Position numbers and translations under genes: made by a program. This document shows, piece by piece, positions 7,429-13,363 of a stretch of DNA of 19,926 nt. The DNA comes from JBFGCA01 sp041567315. GTDB taxonomy: Bacteria; Acidobacteriota; Thermoanaerobaculia; Multivoradales; JAHEKO01. Position 1 is the stretch's first letter, and each line of letters begins with the position of its first letter. Below the pieces are notes generated by a model, which saw nothing but the letters and a program-made list of their open reading frames with translations, did no database searches and was not told where the DNA came from. The stretch is taken from contig JBFGCA010000091.1 of the NCBI GenBank assembly GCA_041567315.1, positions 1-19,926 on the forward strand, read 5' to 3'.

Positions 7429-7884
7429 GTGCCCGGCCACGCGTTCCCTTCGCGGTTGGAGAGGGCGCTCGCCTGGGCGTTGCTGCTCTCGACGGCCGTC
7501 CTTCTGGCGCTCTTCGTGCCGGCCATCGTGGTCGGCAGCGGCCTCGGGAGCGCCACCTGGTGGGGCGCCGCCGCGATGCTGGTGATGTCGCTGGTGGTGG
7601 TGCCGGGGGCGCTGCTGGCGGCCCTCACGGTGTTGCTCTCGATCGTCGCGCTGGTCAGGTTCCGTTCGCGGGTCGCCGGTCGGCTGGCGCTCTGGTATCT
7701 GTTGGTCGGCGCCGCGATCCTCAGCTCGGTCGGCGGCCGGAGCGGGCCCCTCGGCGCAGTGGTCGAGGCCCTGCTGCTGACCGGCGCGCTGTACGTCTCG
7801 CTCGTCTGGGTGTTGCGCTCGCCGTCCGTCAGCTCCCCGACCGGGCGTCGCGGCGGATCGAGCGCGGCAGGCGGTCGAGCTTGA
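7429..7884 (+). CDS. Four-TM membrane protein, unknown function
   Basis: Predicted 151-aa protein starting with GTG three bases after the acetyltransferase stop. Hydrophobic helices lie near residues 13-35, 44-75 (possibly a hairpin of two), 87-103 and 109-130; the tail (131-151) is Ser/Gly/Arg-rich and cytoplasmic in character. No family recognised. Its last 56 nt overlap, antisense, the 3' end of the DUF35-SCP2 gene, and the hydrophilic tail is exactly the overlapping part, so the tail may be a fortuitous readthrough extension. The hydrophobic periodicity and tight spacing support a real gene. Confidence 0.6.
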   Translation: MPGHAFPSRLERALAWALLLSTAVLLALFVPAIVVGSGLGSATWWGAAAMLVMSLVVVPGALLAALTVLLSIVALVRFRSRVAGRLALWYLLVGAAILSSVGGRSGPLGAVVEALLLTGALYVSLVWVLRSPSVSSPTGRRGGSSAAGGRA

Positions 7885-8875
7885 AGATGGTCGTGAACTC
7901 GCGGTTGACGCTGATCCACAGCTGACCGGTGATGATGGCGTTGGTCAGCGCCTCGCGGAGCGACATCCAGTCGATCAGGAGCTGGGGGTCGCGGCAGACC
8001 ATGACGAAATCGGGGTTCTTGGGGCGGCCGGCCTCGACCGAGAGCTTGCCGTCGTCGATCGCCAGGGTGAGGCCGCCGGCCGGGGTGTCGAGCTGGACGG
8101 TCCGCCGCCAGCCGGAGAGGTTGTGTCGCGCCCGGGGGCTCGCGGCGACGCTCACCGCCAGCTCGCGGAGCAGGCCCAGCGCCTCCTCGTGCGCCCGCCG
8201 GTTCTCGTCGGTGGGCGCCGGCAGCTCGGGAACGGCGGGGGTCGAGACGTCGAGGTCGCTCTCCATGAGCGGCGTCTTCTGCTGCTGCTCGGGGGACAGC
8301 TCCTCCATCGGGACGGCGAAGACGTCGGTGGGCTTGCCCAGCCGCTCGTCGCGGAAGACCACCTTGACCGGGGTGCCCTTCTTGAAGATGAAGGGGGTCA
8401 GCACGCCACGGGTGGTGTAGACGTGGATCGGCAGCGCCGTCTCGGCGCCCTCGAGCAGCACCCGGCCGCGGCCGAAGGGGACCCACGACTGGAAGAGCGA
8501 GTGGGCGAAGTAGGTGATCGGCGGGGTCGAGTTCATCACCCCGCGGTCGGGCATCTGGACCCACTCGCACTCGGTGAAGTCGCAGTCCGGGCACAGCATC
8601 GCGAATGGCGGCACCCGCACGGCGCCGCACTTCGGGCAGCGGACGCCCCAGATCACCCGATCGTCGCGCAGGCCCAGGAAGTACTTCGAGAACTCCCCCT
8701 TGGTGCGCTTGTAGAAGGTGAACATGGCCTCGTTGGACTGCAGATAAGGGACGCCGTCGCGCTCGACGATCTCCGAGGCCACCGGCGGGTTCATGTGCTC
8801 GGGGATGACCCGGGTGACCTGGCGCTCTTTCTGCTGCGGGGCCTTTTCGGGAACTGCCGTCTTGGGAAGGGCCAT
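7829..8875 (-). CDS. Zn-ribbon/OB-fold (DUF35) protein fused to C-terminal SCP2 sterol-carrier domain
   Basis: A 348-aa two-domain protein, product of the second gene of an operon; its ATG is 1 nt after the thiolase-like stop. DUF35 proteins bind thiolase-fold enzymes and present CoA substrates (ChsH2-Ltp2 in steroid side-chain cleavage; archaeal acetoacetyl-CoA thiolase/HMG-CoA synthase complexes). Seen: a rubredoxin-like zinc ribbon with CPKC (80-83) and CPDC (95-98), then an OB-fold (about 100-190) including PPITYFAHSLFQSWVPFGRG and TPVKVVFRD. After a charged/Pro-rich linker (191-225) comes an SCP2-like domain (about 226-336) with GGLTLAIDDGKLSV, NPDFVMVCRDPQLLIDWMS and TNAIITGQLWISVN. SCP2 domains hold lipids or acyl-CoAs in a hydrophobic tunnel, so the protein may both scaffold the enzyme and hold the substrate. 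The SCP2 call rests on pattern and is less sure than DUF35. Confidence 0.85.
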   Translation of the reverse strand: MALPKTAVPEKAPQQKERQVTRVIPEHMNPPVASEIVERDGVPYLQSNEAMFTFYKRTKGEFSKYFLGLRDDRVIWGVRCPKCGAVRVPPFAMLCPDCDFTECEWVQMPDRGVMNSTPPITYFAHSLFQSWVPFGRGRVLLEGAETALPIHVYTTRGVLTPFIFKKGTPVKVVFRDERLGKPTDVFAVPMEELSPEQQQKTPLMESDLDVSTPAVPELPAPTDENRRAHEEALGLLRELAVSVAASPRARHNLSGWRRTVQLDTPAGGLTLAIDDGKLSVEAGRPKNPDFVMVCRDPQLLIDWMSLREALTNAIITGQLWISVNREFTTIFKLDRLPRSIRRDARSGS

Positions 8876-8876
8876 C

Positions 8877-10082
8877 TCACTCGCTCCTCTCGAGGACCAT
8901 CGCCACTCCGTACTGGGCGACGGTCGATCCGGTGCCGTGGACCAGGCCGCGGGTCAGCTCGCGCTCCAGCATCTCGCGCCGCGCGCTCCAGCACGAGAAC
9001 ATGTTGGAGCCGCCGACGAAGTGCCCGCCGAAGGTGAGCCCGCCCGACGGGTTGACGAGGATCCTGCCGCCCGGCGTCATCACCTCCTCGGTGACCAGGG
9101 TGTCGGTGCGGCCGATCGGCACGAAGTCCATCTCCCCCATGGTGATCTGGAGCTGCTTGATGAAGGCGTCGTGCAGCTCCACCACCTGGATCTCGGCCAG
9201 CGGGTCCTTGATCCCCGCCATCTCATAGGCCTTGTGGGCCGCGACGTGGTCCGACCAGATGCGGCCCATGTACTTGTAGCGCTCGCGGTCGGCGCCGGCG
9301 ACGCTGTGCTCGTTGCTGGCCCCGAGGCCGGTGACCCAGACCACCGGCTTGCCGGAGTTGCGGGCGATCGCCTTCGCCTTGTCCTCGCTGGCGAAGAGGA
9401 TCGCCCCGGCGCCCTCGGTGTAGACGCACATCTCGAGCAGCTTGAAGGGGTAGACGACGTAGCGCGAGCTCATCGCCATCTCGGCGGTCACCACCTCGTC
9501 GCGGCGCTGGGCGTAGGGGTTGTTCTTGGCCTGCTGGCAGAGGATCTCGCTGATCCGCGCCGAGACCTCGGGCTGGAGGTCCTCGGGGTGGTCGTCCATG
9601 TAGGCCAGCACCACCTCGGCGTAGCTGTCCGAGGCGGTCCAGCCCAGCTCGCGCTCGAAGAAGGTGTCCCCCGACCAGCCGATGGTCTTGATCACCTCGG
9701 GGGTCTCGGTCATCGACTCGAAGTCGAAGCAGTCGGTGGCCCGCTCGACCCCCAGGGCGAGCACCGTGTCGTAGAGCCCGCTGGCGATCAGCGACCAGGC
9801 GGTGAGCATGGCGTAGGCGCCGGTGGCGCCGCCGTTGGTCACCCGGATGCCGGGCTTGTTGGTCATCCCGATGATCCCCTGGAGCGGGTGCTCGGGGATC
9901 GCCGCCAGCTCGAAGATGTCGTTGTAGATCCCGTAGACCACCGCGTCGACCTCCTTGATGCCGACCGCGGCGTCCGCCAGGCACGTCTTGACCGCCATCT
10001 GTGAGAGACCGTAGTAGGTCCGCTCGACCCAGTGGCTCTTGCACGGCGTGATACCCGCCCCGACGATGCCGACCCTGCCCAT
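8877..10082 (-). CDS. SCP-x-type thiolase-like protein lacking the nucleophilic cysteine
   Basis: A 401-aa thiolase-fold protein of the SCP-x/lipid-transfer (Ltp) group, expected to work with the DUF35 partner encoded next. Seen: N-terminal VGIVGAGITP; the active-site loop VTNGGATGAYAM (81-92), where SCP-x thiolases have N-N-C-S-T-G, so the nucleophile position (85) is Gly; ELHDAF (302-307) with His304 retained; NPSGGLTFGGHFVGG (344-358) with His354 in the place of the thiolase GHP; and a C-terminal GTGSTVAQYGVAMVLER. Length is normal. Loss of the cysteine rules out classical thiolysis by a covalent acyl-enzyme and resembles Ltp2-type retro-aldolases, which also use a DUF35 partner. The start is fixed by a near-perfect Shine-Dalgarno (10087-10097). 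Role in a particular lipid pathway is inference; no beta-oxidation genes flank it. Confidence 0.88.
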   Translation of the reverse strand: MGRVGIVGAGITPCKSHWVERTYYGLSQMAVKTCLADAAVGIKEVDAVVYGIYNDIFELAAIPEHPLQGIIGMTNKPGIRVTNGGATGAYAMLTAWSLIASGLYDTVLALGVERATDCFDFESMTETPEVIKTIGWSGDTFFERELGWTASDSYAEVVLAYMDDHPEDLQPEVSARISEILCQQAKNNPYAQRRDEVVTAEMAMSSRYVVYPFKLLEMCVYTEGAGAILFASEDKAKAIARNSGKPVVWVTGLGASNEHSVAGADRERYKYMGRIWSDHVAAHKAYEMAGIKDPLAEIQVVELHDAFIKQLQITMGEMDFVPIGRTDTLVTEEVMTPGGRILVNPSGGLTFGGHFVGGSNMFSCWSARREMLERELTRGLVHGTGSTVAQYGVAMVLERSE

Positions 10083-10086
10083 GGCG

Positions 10087-10097
10087 TCACCTCCTCC
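10087..10097 (-). promoter_or_regulatory. Strong Shine-Dalgarno of the thiolase-like gene
   Basis: On the minus strand the sequence reads GGAGGAGGTGA, ending 4 nt before the ATG at 10082. It is a near-perfect anti-SD complement and selects this start over in-frame upstream codons (to 10175). It suggests high translation of the operon. Confidence 0.8.
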
Positions 10098-10247
10098 GAG
10101 TAGCGCAGCCGGCCCCGTCCAGGCGAGGCCCTGCAGGCCTCCTGGGTAACACAGCGCGGCGGCGGGTCGGAACACTCCGCCGCGTGGCTGCGAGCTACCT
10201 CGCGGGGTAGGGGGACTGCACGGGGGCGGGGCGGCCGAGATTCGGGC

Positions 10248-10320
10248 AATACGGTGATTGCGCTCCAGGCTCGACGCGCTCGAGGCAAGAGCCGGACAAG
10301 AGGTATCCTGTCACCGTATT
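10248..10320. repeat. Perfect 10-bp inverted repeat in the divergent intergenic region
   Basis: AATACGGTGA (10248-10257) and TCACCGTATT (10311-10320) are exact reverse complements separated by 53 nt. The right arm ends 11 nt before the ATG of the secreted beta-helix gene and begins one base after a -10-like TATCCT (10304-10309). The arms are more AT-rich than their surroundings. It could be a pair of half-sites for a looping regulator or a long-range hairpin in the leader. Function unproven. Confidence 0.4.
10304..10309 (+). promoter_or_regulatory. Possible -10 box (TATCCT) for the beta-helix gene
   Basis: TATCCT lies 22 nt before the ATG at 10332, an appropriate distance for a promoter with a short leader. 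No clear -35 is seen 17 nt upstream. The Shine-Dalgarno-like GAGGG is at 10323-10327. Tentative. Confidence 0.3.
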
Positions 10321-10331
10321 TCGAGGGTCTT

Positions 10332-11609
10332 ATGAAGGTTGGCTGGCTGGTGGGAGGCCTGGTCTGTCTGGCGGCGGCCGGTCCGGCCACGGCGGCGACC
10401 TTCCACGTGGCGGTCGACGGCGACGACGGTGGGCCGGGTACCGCGGGGGCGCCGTGGAGGACGCTGCAGCGGGCGGTCGACGCCGCCGCGCCGGGGGACG
10501 TGATCGTCGTCCACGAAGGGAGCTACGCCGGGGCGCGGATCGAGCGCTCGGGGCGCCGCCGCCGGCCGATCACCTTGCGGGCCGCCGCCGGCGAGGCGGT
10601 GCTGCTGGACCGGCCGGGGGCGCGGGCGCGGCACGGCTCGGTCCTCGAGGTCGAGAACTTCGAGGCCACCGTCCACGACTGGGCGATCGAAGGCTTCGAG
10701 ATCGCCGGCGCCCCGCGCTCGGGGATCGACGTGCGGGTGGCCAGGAGGATCACCCTGCAGCGCAACCGCGTCCACGACAGCGGCCAGACCGGCATCTTCA
10801 CCGCCTTCGCCGACCGGGTGAGGGTCCTCGGCAACGAGAGCTTCGCCAACGGCGAGCACGGGGTCTACGCCAGCAACAGCGGCGACCGGCCGCTGGTCCG
10901 CGGCAACCTGATCTACGGCAACGCCGCCGCGGGCGTGCACATGAACGGCGACGCCAGCCAGGGGGGCGACGGGGTCATCAGCCGCGCCCGCATCACCCGC
11001 AACGTCATCTTCGGCAACGGCCGGCTGGGCGGTTCGGGGATCAACCTCGACGGGGTCGAGCGGGCGTGGATCACCAACAACCTGCTCTTCGACGAGCACG
11101 CCAGCGGCATCTCGCTGTTCCAGGGCGACGGCGCGGTCTGCTCGCGCCGCAACCGCGTCTTGAACAACACCGTGCTGGTGGGCGCCGACGGCCGCTGGGC
11201 CTTCAACATGCCCGACCCGGGGTGCATCGGCAACCGGGTGGTCAACAACGTGCTGCTGACCGCGCATTCCTTCCGCGGCAGCCTCAACGTCTACGAGCCG
11301 GCGCCGGCCGGTTTCGTCAGCGACCACAACGCGGTGATGGACCGCTTCTCGGTCGACGGCGGCGAGACCGTCGTCTCGCTCGCCGAATGGCGGGCGCTGG
11401 GCCACGACGCGGCCTCGGTGCTGGCCAGTCCGGGAGAGCTGTTCGTCGACCCGGCGGGCGGCGACTTCGCCCTGCGCTGCGGCAGCCCGGCCCGCGACGC
11501 CGGCCGCCGGCTGCGCGCGGTGCGGCGCGATCTGGCGGGGGTCAGGCGGCCGCAGGGTGCCGGTTGGGACGTCGGTGCTCTGGAGGCGGCCGACGACTGC
11601 CCCGAGTAG
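10332..11609 (+). CDS. Secreted right-handed parallel beta-helix protein
   Basis: A 425-aa exported protein. It has a Sec signal peptide: MK, a hydrophobic core from about 3 to 16, and ATA (19-21) as likely cleavage site. The mature start FHVAVDGDDGGPGTAGAPWRTLQRAVDAAAPGDVIVVHEGSY (24-65) is the characteristic entry to DUF1565/pectate-lyase-like beta-helices. Repeating coils with N/G-rich turns follow from about 115 to 310 (for example RITLQRNRVHDSGQTGIF, RVRVLGNESFANGEHGVY, RITRNVIFGNG, AWITNNLLFDEHASGISL). The end, DFALRCGSPARDAGR... and GWDVGALEA, matches the common C-terminal cap of these proteins. Such folds bind or cleave polysaccharides; no pectate-lyase calcium/arginine catalytic set could be picked out, so activity is open. 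Transcribed divergently from the thiolase operon. Confidence 0.85.
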   Translation: MKVGWLVGGLVCLAAAGPATAATFHVAVDGDDGGPGTAGAPWRTLQRAVDAAAPGDVIVVHEGSYAGARIERSGRRRRPITLRAAAGEAVLLDRPGARARHGSVLEVENFEATVHDWAIEGFEIAGAPRSGIDVRVARRITLQRNRVHDSGQTGIFTAFADRVRVLGNESFANGEHGVYASNSGDRPLVRGNLIYGNAAAGVHMNGDASQGGDGVISRARITRNVIFGNGRLGGSGINLDGVERAWITNNLLFDEHASGISLFQGDGAVCSRRNRVLNNTVLVGADGRWAFNMPDPGCIGNRVVNNVLLTAHSFRGSLNVYEPAPAGFVSDHNAVMDRFSVDGGETVVSLAEWRALGHDAASVLASPGELFVDPAGGDFALRCGSPARDAGRRLRAVRRDLAGVRRPQGAGWDVGALEAADDCPE

Positions 11610-11845
11610 GTGGGGCGGCCGACCGGTCTGTGCCGAGTCCGGACGACCGTTTTCGTGAGCCGCATTGCCGGTGCGGACCCTGAGCCCGGCCGGCGCGCAG
11701 AGAAACGAGTGGACGGACGGATGAATCGGGCTGATCAGTCACCGTGCTCGGGTTGTCGTTGTCCACCTGGACACTCCGATGCGGGGTCGGTGAGCGCGTC
11801 GTCGGCTGGCCGGCTTGACATGAGTCCTGACGAGCGATCTTGCGG
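11610..11845. other. Non-coding gap with no recognised gene; isolated TTGACA
   Basis: I see no convincing coding signal on either strand here. It is less GC-biased than the flanking genes. A consensus -35-like TTGACA lies at 11815-11820, but the bases 15-18 nt downstream (GATCTTGCGG) are a poor -10. The right edge leads into the epimerase remnant. Confidence 0.4.
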
Positions 11846-11965
11846 ATGAGGGTCTTTCTCGCCGGCGGGACCCCGGTGATCGGGCGGGCGCTGCTGCCGC
11901 CCCTGCTCGAGGCCGGGCATCGGGTGGTGGCCGGCTCACGCAGCGGGGAGGGGGCGGCGCGGTGA
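11846..11965 (+). pseudogene. NAD(P)-dependent epimerase/SDR N-terminal remnant
   Basis: A 39-codon frame that reads like the first strand, glycine loop and helix of an extended short-chain dehydrogenase or sugar epimerase: MRVFLAGGTPVIGRALLPPL then LEAGHRVVAGSRS. The Rossmann motif GGTGxIG is recognisable, with Pro at the middle glycine. Family members exceed 280 aa; here the frame stops at 11963-11965, and the stop codon of the convergent secreted-protein gene lies 5 nt further on, so the rest has been lost. The fragment is too short to fold as an enzyme. It marks a deletion or rearrangement junction. Confidence 0.65.
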
Positions 11966-11969
11966 CCCG

Positions 11970-13055
11970 CTAGCACCCCTGCGGCCAGCTGCAGGTGATG
12001 CCCTGGTAGCCGTTGTAGGTGTAGGTGGTGCTGAAGCTGCCCAGGCCGTTGAAGTAGATCTGGACCAGCTTCGCCGGGTCGAGGGCCATCTCGCCGCCGG
12101 TCAGCGCGCCGCCGTCGTCGTGGTCGTCCCAGCCCCAGGGGGCGTGGGCGGCGTTGTTCTTGCCGTTGTCGCCGCGGAAGGTCCCGAAGCTGGCGAAGGT
12201 CTCGGAGTTGTCGCGGCGCTCCCACAGGCCACCGGGGTGGAAGATGTTGACCAGCTCGTAGCCGACGAAGCGGTCGTTGGGGCCGGAAGGCACCTCGGCG
12301 GTGCCGGTCGGGAAGTAGATCAGGCCGTCGCCGCCCTGGATCTGGACCTGGGGATGCGCCTTGAGCCCGTGGCCCTTGGCCTCCTGGGCGGTGACCGGAC
12401 GCGGACCTCCGCCGAAGATCGTGGTATTGACGGTGCCGTCGATGTCCTCGGCGCCATCGGTCAGCGGGCTGCCGACCGGGGTGTAGGAGAAGAAGTCGAG
12501 GTGGAAGACGGTGACCATCCCCACCAGGGTGCCGAAGTCGTCGGTGGCGAAGACCGCCGGCCGCCGCACGATGGCGAGCAGCCCCTCCATGTCGTTCTCG
12601 TGCTCGTCGAGGCCGCCGAAGATGGGCGTATCGCTCCAGTCCCGCGGGTGGTAGAAGGCGTAGACGATGAACCAGTGGGTCGAGGTCGCCACCACCGAGT
12701 AGTAGGCGGTGCCGCGGAGCGGGAAGTTGGGGGCGCTCTCCCAGTTGTCGAGCGTGTCCCAGTCGCCGTCGAAATCGACCGCCGACAGGAAGTCCGAGCG
12801 CCCGCCGAGCCCGCCGCTCCCGGTCTGGTCGACGTCCTGGTGGTGGACCGGCGCCCAGCGCTCGGCCAGCCGCTGGTTGAAGTCCAGGAAGCTCAGGGCC
12901 TGGACCAGGCCCCCACAGTTGGAGCCGGTCGACAGCACCGCCGCCAGCGCCACCGCCACCGGGCCCAGCCGGCGACCCGCGGATCGGGTGGACTTGCCCC
13001 TGCGTTGACGGGGCCTCTCTCGGGTGCAGACGTAGCGCTCGAGGTTCGTGTGCAT
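11970..13055 (-). CDS. Secreted protein with NPP1/Vps62-like features, function unknown
   Basis: A 361-aa protein with a long basic N-region (1-30), a hydrophobic stretch PVAVALAAVLSTG (32-44) and then CGG, so it is probably exported. The mature part recalls the NPP1/Vps62-like beta-sandwich group: RWAPVHHQD (66-74), SDFL (87-90), a central THWFIVYAFYHPRDW (126-140), an acidic/His cluster DEHENDMEG (150-158) in the place of the family's HxxDWE, and KAHPQVQIQGGDGLIYFPT (232-250), like the HPxVYVAKGSHA..YP element. Two cysteines lie in the extreme C-terminus (355 and 361). A Shine-Dalgarno (13061-13065) sits 5 nt before the ATG and fixes the start. This assignment is by eye and remote; a lectin or hydrolase role is equally possible. 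Confidence 0.7.
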   Translation of the reverse strand: MHTNLERYVCTRERPRQRRGKSTRSAGRRLGPVAVALAAVLSTGSNCGGLVQALSFLDFNQRLAERWAPVHHQDVDQTGSGGLGGRSDFLSAVDFDGDWDTLDNWESAPNFPLRGTAYYSVVATSTHWFIVYAFYHPRDWSDTPIFGGLDEHENDMEGLLAIVRRPAVFATDDFGTLVGMVTVFHLDFFSYTPVGSPLTDGAEDIDGTVNTTIFGGGPRPVTAQEAKGHGLKAHPQVQIQGGDGLIYFPTGTAEVPSGPNDRFVGYELVNIFHPGGLWERRDNSETFASFGTFRGDNGKNNAAHAPWGWDDHDDGGALTGGEMALDPAKLVQIYFNGLGSFSTTYTYNGYQGITCSWPQGC

Positions 13056-13060
13056 TTCTT

Positions 13061-13065
13061 CCTCC
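13061..13065 (-). promoter_or_regulatory. Shine-Dalgarno of the secreted NPP1/Vps62-like gene
   Basis: GGAGG on the minus strand, 5 nt upstream of the ATG at 13055. It decides the start, giving the long basic N-region. Confidence 0.65.
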
Positions 13066-13130
13066 AGTCCCTGGGAGGGGTGGGATTCGACCCAAAGGCG
13101 TCGACTCCCGGCGCTGCGTTACACACCAGG

Positions 13131-13286
13131 CTAGCGAAGCCGGTCGCGAAGCCGGTCGTAGACCTCGCGGCGATGGCCCAGCACCACGACGAGGACCTCG
13201 ATCCGCGCCTCGACGATCCGGTAGACGATCCGGAAGTCGCCGGTTCGCCAGGACCGCAGGCCCTTGAGGATGAACTGGAGGGTCAC
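13131..13286 (-). pseudogene. RelE/ParE-family toxin, C-terminal half only
   Basis: The minus-strand frame ending with TAG at 13131 encodes the second half of a RelE/ParE ribonuclease-fold toxin: LKGLRSWRTGDFRIVYRIVE (residues 7-26 from the GTG at 13286), then IEVLVVVLGHRREVYDRL. The elements LKGL, W.(R/T)GD(F/Y)RI(V/I)Y, and GHRR.VY are diagnostic. The N-terminal helices (about 40 residues) are missing, and no RelB/Phd antitoxin is present; the sequence upstream runs straight into the end of msrAB. The final residues RLRDRLR derive from a perfect tandem 12-bp duplication at 13135-13158. This is a toxin remnant left after loss of its partner. Confidence 0.75.
13135..13158. repeat. Tandem 12-bp direct repeat (2 copies)
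   Basis: CGAAGCCGGTCG occurs twice without interruption (13135-13146 and 13147-13158), inside the 3' end of the RelE/ParE remnant. It looks like a replication-slippage duplication that keeps the reading frame. Confidence 0.85.
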
Positions 13287-13363
13287 TCTGGTGGCGGACT
13301 CGAGGCGAGCGCCGGCCGGGTGGCCCCGAGCCGACCCGAATGCCGGAGGAGCCGACCGCGCCC

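Noticed and set aside
8793..10004. 403-codon plus-strand frame opposite the thiolase-like gene
   Set aside because: His/Asp/Gly/Val/Leu-rich shadow sequence with no domain; the minus strand has clear thiolase homology and a strong ribosome site.
11599..11616. GCCCC/GGGGC hairpin spanning the beta-helix gene stop codon
   Set aside because: Five GC pairs with an 8-nt loop and no T-run; such stems are expected by chance at this GC content.
13074..13100. tRNA T-arm-like sequence on the minus strand (GGGTCGAATCCC followed by ACCCCTCCCA)
   Set aside because: The loop has six instead of seven bases, no matching 5' acceptor strand, D-arm or anticodon arm can be drawn upstream, so it is neither a tRNA nor a provable att remnant.
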